In this document: piece by piece, positions 15,001 through 15,231 of the stretch | Position numbering within the stretch: position 1 is the stretch's first letter | How the letters are laid out: every line of letters starts with the position of its first letter | Assembly: GCA_002450985.1 (NCBI GenBank) | Contig: DKBA01000210.1 | Coordinates: 12,531 to 27,761 of the forward strand | Origin: Acidimicrobiia bacterium UBA6912 | GTDB taxonomy: Bacteria > Actinomycetota > Acidimicrobiia > Spongiisociales > UBA5794 | Direction of reading: 5' to 3' | Length of the DNA stretch: 15,231 nt | The notes under the pieces: model-generated | The model's input: only the letters and a program-made list of their open reading frames with translations | Databases searched by the model: none | What the model was told of the DNA's origin: nothing | Translations under genes and position numbers: made by a program

Positions 15001-15231
15001 CCCAGTCCCACGTGTCCGGCCGGTCGGTCGCCACGGCGATGCGCAGATCCGCCGGGCCATGGAGCACCGCCGCCTGGGTGACGAGCCCGCGCACGAGCTC
15101 GATCGTCTCGCCGGGCGCTCCGGCGATGCCGGCGACCTGTCCGGCGCCGAGGTCGAGCGTCACCGCGGTCATGGGGAGGCGACGCCGGCGAGCGATGGCC
15201 TCGCGCACCGGTGTGCTTGCCGTCGTGGGGT
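12056..15231 (-). CDS. EccC/EssC-like FtsK/SpoIIIE ATPase, N-terminus beyond the window
   Basis: The coding frame is open to the right edge, so the true start is outside; residues below count from the in-frame GTG at 15208 (1050 residues). Three P-loop domains in tandem match type VII secretion motor ATPases. Domain 1 has Walker A GTTGSGKSE (K295), Walker B LIVIDEF (D395, E396), and LLLATQRPAGVIRDNVRANTNLRVALRV, the EccC/EssC signature. Domain 2 has GLTGSGTTT, where the Walker lysine is replaced by T617, and a weak Walker B (LFIDNYAG). Domain 3 has GEPRSGKSS (K889) and LLLIDDAD (D954, D955). The part before domain 1 (DLGAGQVAGIAG, VLHGPADLRIAVATDRPDTWDWVKWLPH) matches the EssC linker, so membrane segments and any FHA domain should lie further upstream. 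It would power substrate export at the membrane. Confidence 0.88.
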   Translation of the reverse strand, partial: PTTASTPVREAIARRRRLPMTAVTLDLGAGQVAGIAGAPGETIELVRGLVTQAAVLHGPADLRIAVATDRPDTWDWVKWLPHAALDGGGERRLLAGTPEEVARLVTVLTPPAPQPPPASLVRGGPAQPGLPGAEPLTLLVVDLPDLAAPWLAGLRGLLAGRGGPIAGIVVAAATTALPSVCTSVTLVRGGVAQCTGSEDGEVAVVPAAAGEDVARAIARNLARFDDPERCEPGAELPAAVSLLDIAGMGRPSAEAVSARWRSAGRIPPIAAPIGVTEAGPLVIDLVADGPHALLAGTTGSGKSELLRTLVASLAVAVDPEHLTFVLIDYKGGSAFDVCAALPHTVGVVTDLDDRLAERALRCLEAELRHREARLRTAGADDLAAYLALGAAEPLPRMLIVIDEFAALAKELPEFMDALVDIAARGRSLGVHLLLATQRPAGVIRDNVRANTNLRVALRVQDRADSTDVIGDPGAAAIARGQAGRGFVRLGPGEVVPFQAAQVTGPVRSGGAPAVWARPFRFALEQDPFTAASPVREGDGAPTELEAIVAAVVAAADGMTPPRRPWPEPLPDRVEAAELPPAERPGPGAVALGLRDEPDQQRQTTHWWDPDDGPLVLYGLTGSGTTTALTTIATGLAGSGSPSELHMYVLDFDAGATGALAGLPHVGAAIGPLERERQVRLIRRLAAEVHLRKGDAGRAGVVGEAGRPRIVLFIDNYAGFTAAFEAALDTPVREALGRIITEGPGVGVVTVLTASRTNAVPLALAGAIPNKIVFRMADPLAATTLGLRGIPTDLPDGRAIDVQSRREIQVALPHRRGLAAAVEAIRARSAPRHGGGPQPVEELPVQVPLDRVAHRFGIGADEWFVPVGIGDRDLTVVGLALAPGDHVYVAGEPRSGKSSLLAAIGAMALRAPTAAQVTAVALRPSPLRDVGPEAKVIDDPDVLPAALEALESRDEPQLLLIDDADALDDPGILKRLAASRRPGLHIVAAGRRDVKTQYQHWAKDLCRSRIGVWLRPSPGLDGDLWSTPMPRHVPSGVPPGRGYLVAGGMVELMHAAGR

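Noticed and set aside
1..15231. CRISPR arrays, tRNA or rRNA genes, insertion sequences or attachment sites
   Set aside because: I saw no regularly spaced repeats, cloverleaf-like sequences, transposase genes or terminal inverted repeats with target duplications anywhere in the window.

Overview
The window is GC-rich throughout. It has GTG as well as ATG starts, SD motifs of the GGAGG type, two lipoproteins with actinobacterial-looking lipoboxes, an EccC/EssC-type FtsK-SpoIIIE ATPase and tandem DUF4389. Together these suggest a high-GC actinobacterium, possibly an uncultured Acidimicrobiia-like lineage. That placement is inference; there is no rRNA or phylogenetic marker here.

Layout, left to right. 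(1) Positions 1-1664, plus strand: a TTGACA promoter, a canonical SAM-I (S-box) riboswitch, a terminator-like hairpin and an O-acetylhomoserine sulfhydrylase gene (metY). This is a self-contained methionine-biosynthesis unit controlled by S-adenosylmethionine. (2) 1667-2465: a short 7-bp tandem repeat, then, convergent to metY, a minus-strand lipoprotein with an FGE-sulfatase fold that lacks the FGE active-site cysteines. (3) 2564-5118, plus strand: a small pyridoxamine-phosphate-oxidase-fold flavoprotein and a propionate-CoA ligase (prpE). (4) 5234-5895, minus strand: a VapBC-type toxin-antitoxin locus. The VapC toxin is intact. The antitoxin reading frame is recognisable only in its C-terminal half, and upstream lies a nested inverted repeat with a third half-site. 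(5) 5944-9195, minus strand: a giant MMPL/RND-like membrane protein that appears to have lost the proton-relay residues and carries a roughly 260-residue acidic Ala/Pro/Glu linker ending in a degenerate GHKL (histidine-kinase-like ATPase) fold. (6) 9343-10591: a small nitroreductase (minus) and, divergent from it, a double DUF4389 membrane protein (plus). (7) 10611-15231, minus strand: a DUF3179 lipoprotein downstream of a three-ATPase EccC/EssC-like protein whose N-terminus runs off the right edge. This is probably the edge of a type VII secretion-like locus.

Most of the window is ordinary actinobacterial housekeeping and accessory content. The least conventional items are the MMPL-GHKL fusion, the catalytic-cysteine-less FGE lipoprotein and the odd architecture upstream of vapC. 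I did not find a clear multi-gene novel system; the MMPL-linker-GHKL protein is the best candidate for something undescribed. All gaps between genes are shorter than about 310 bases, apart from the 5' leader at 1-350, and the sites I could see in them are listed.
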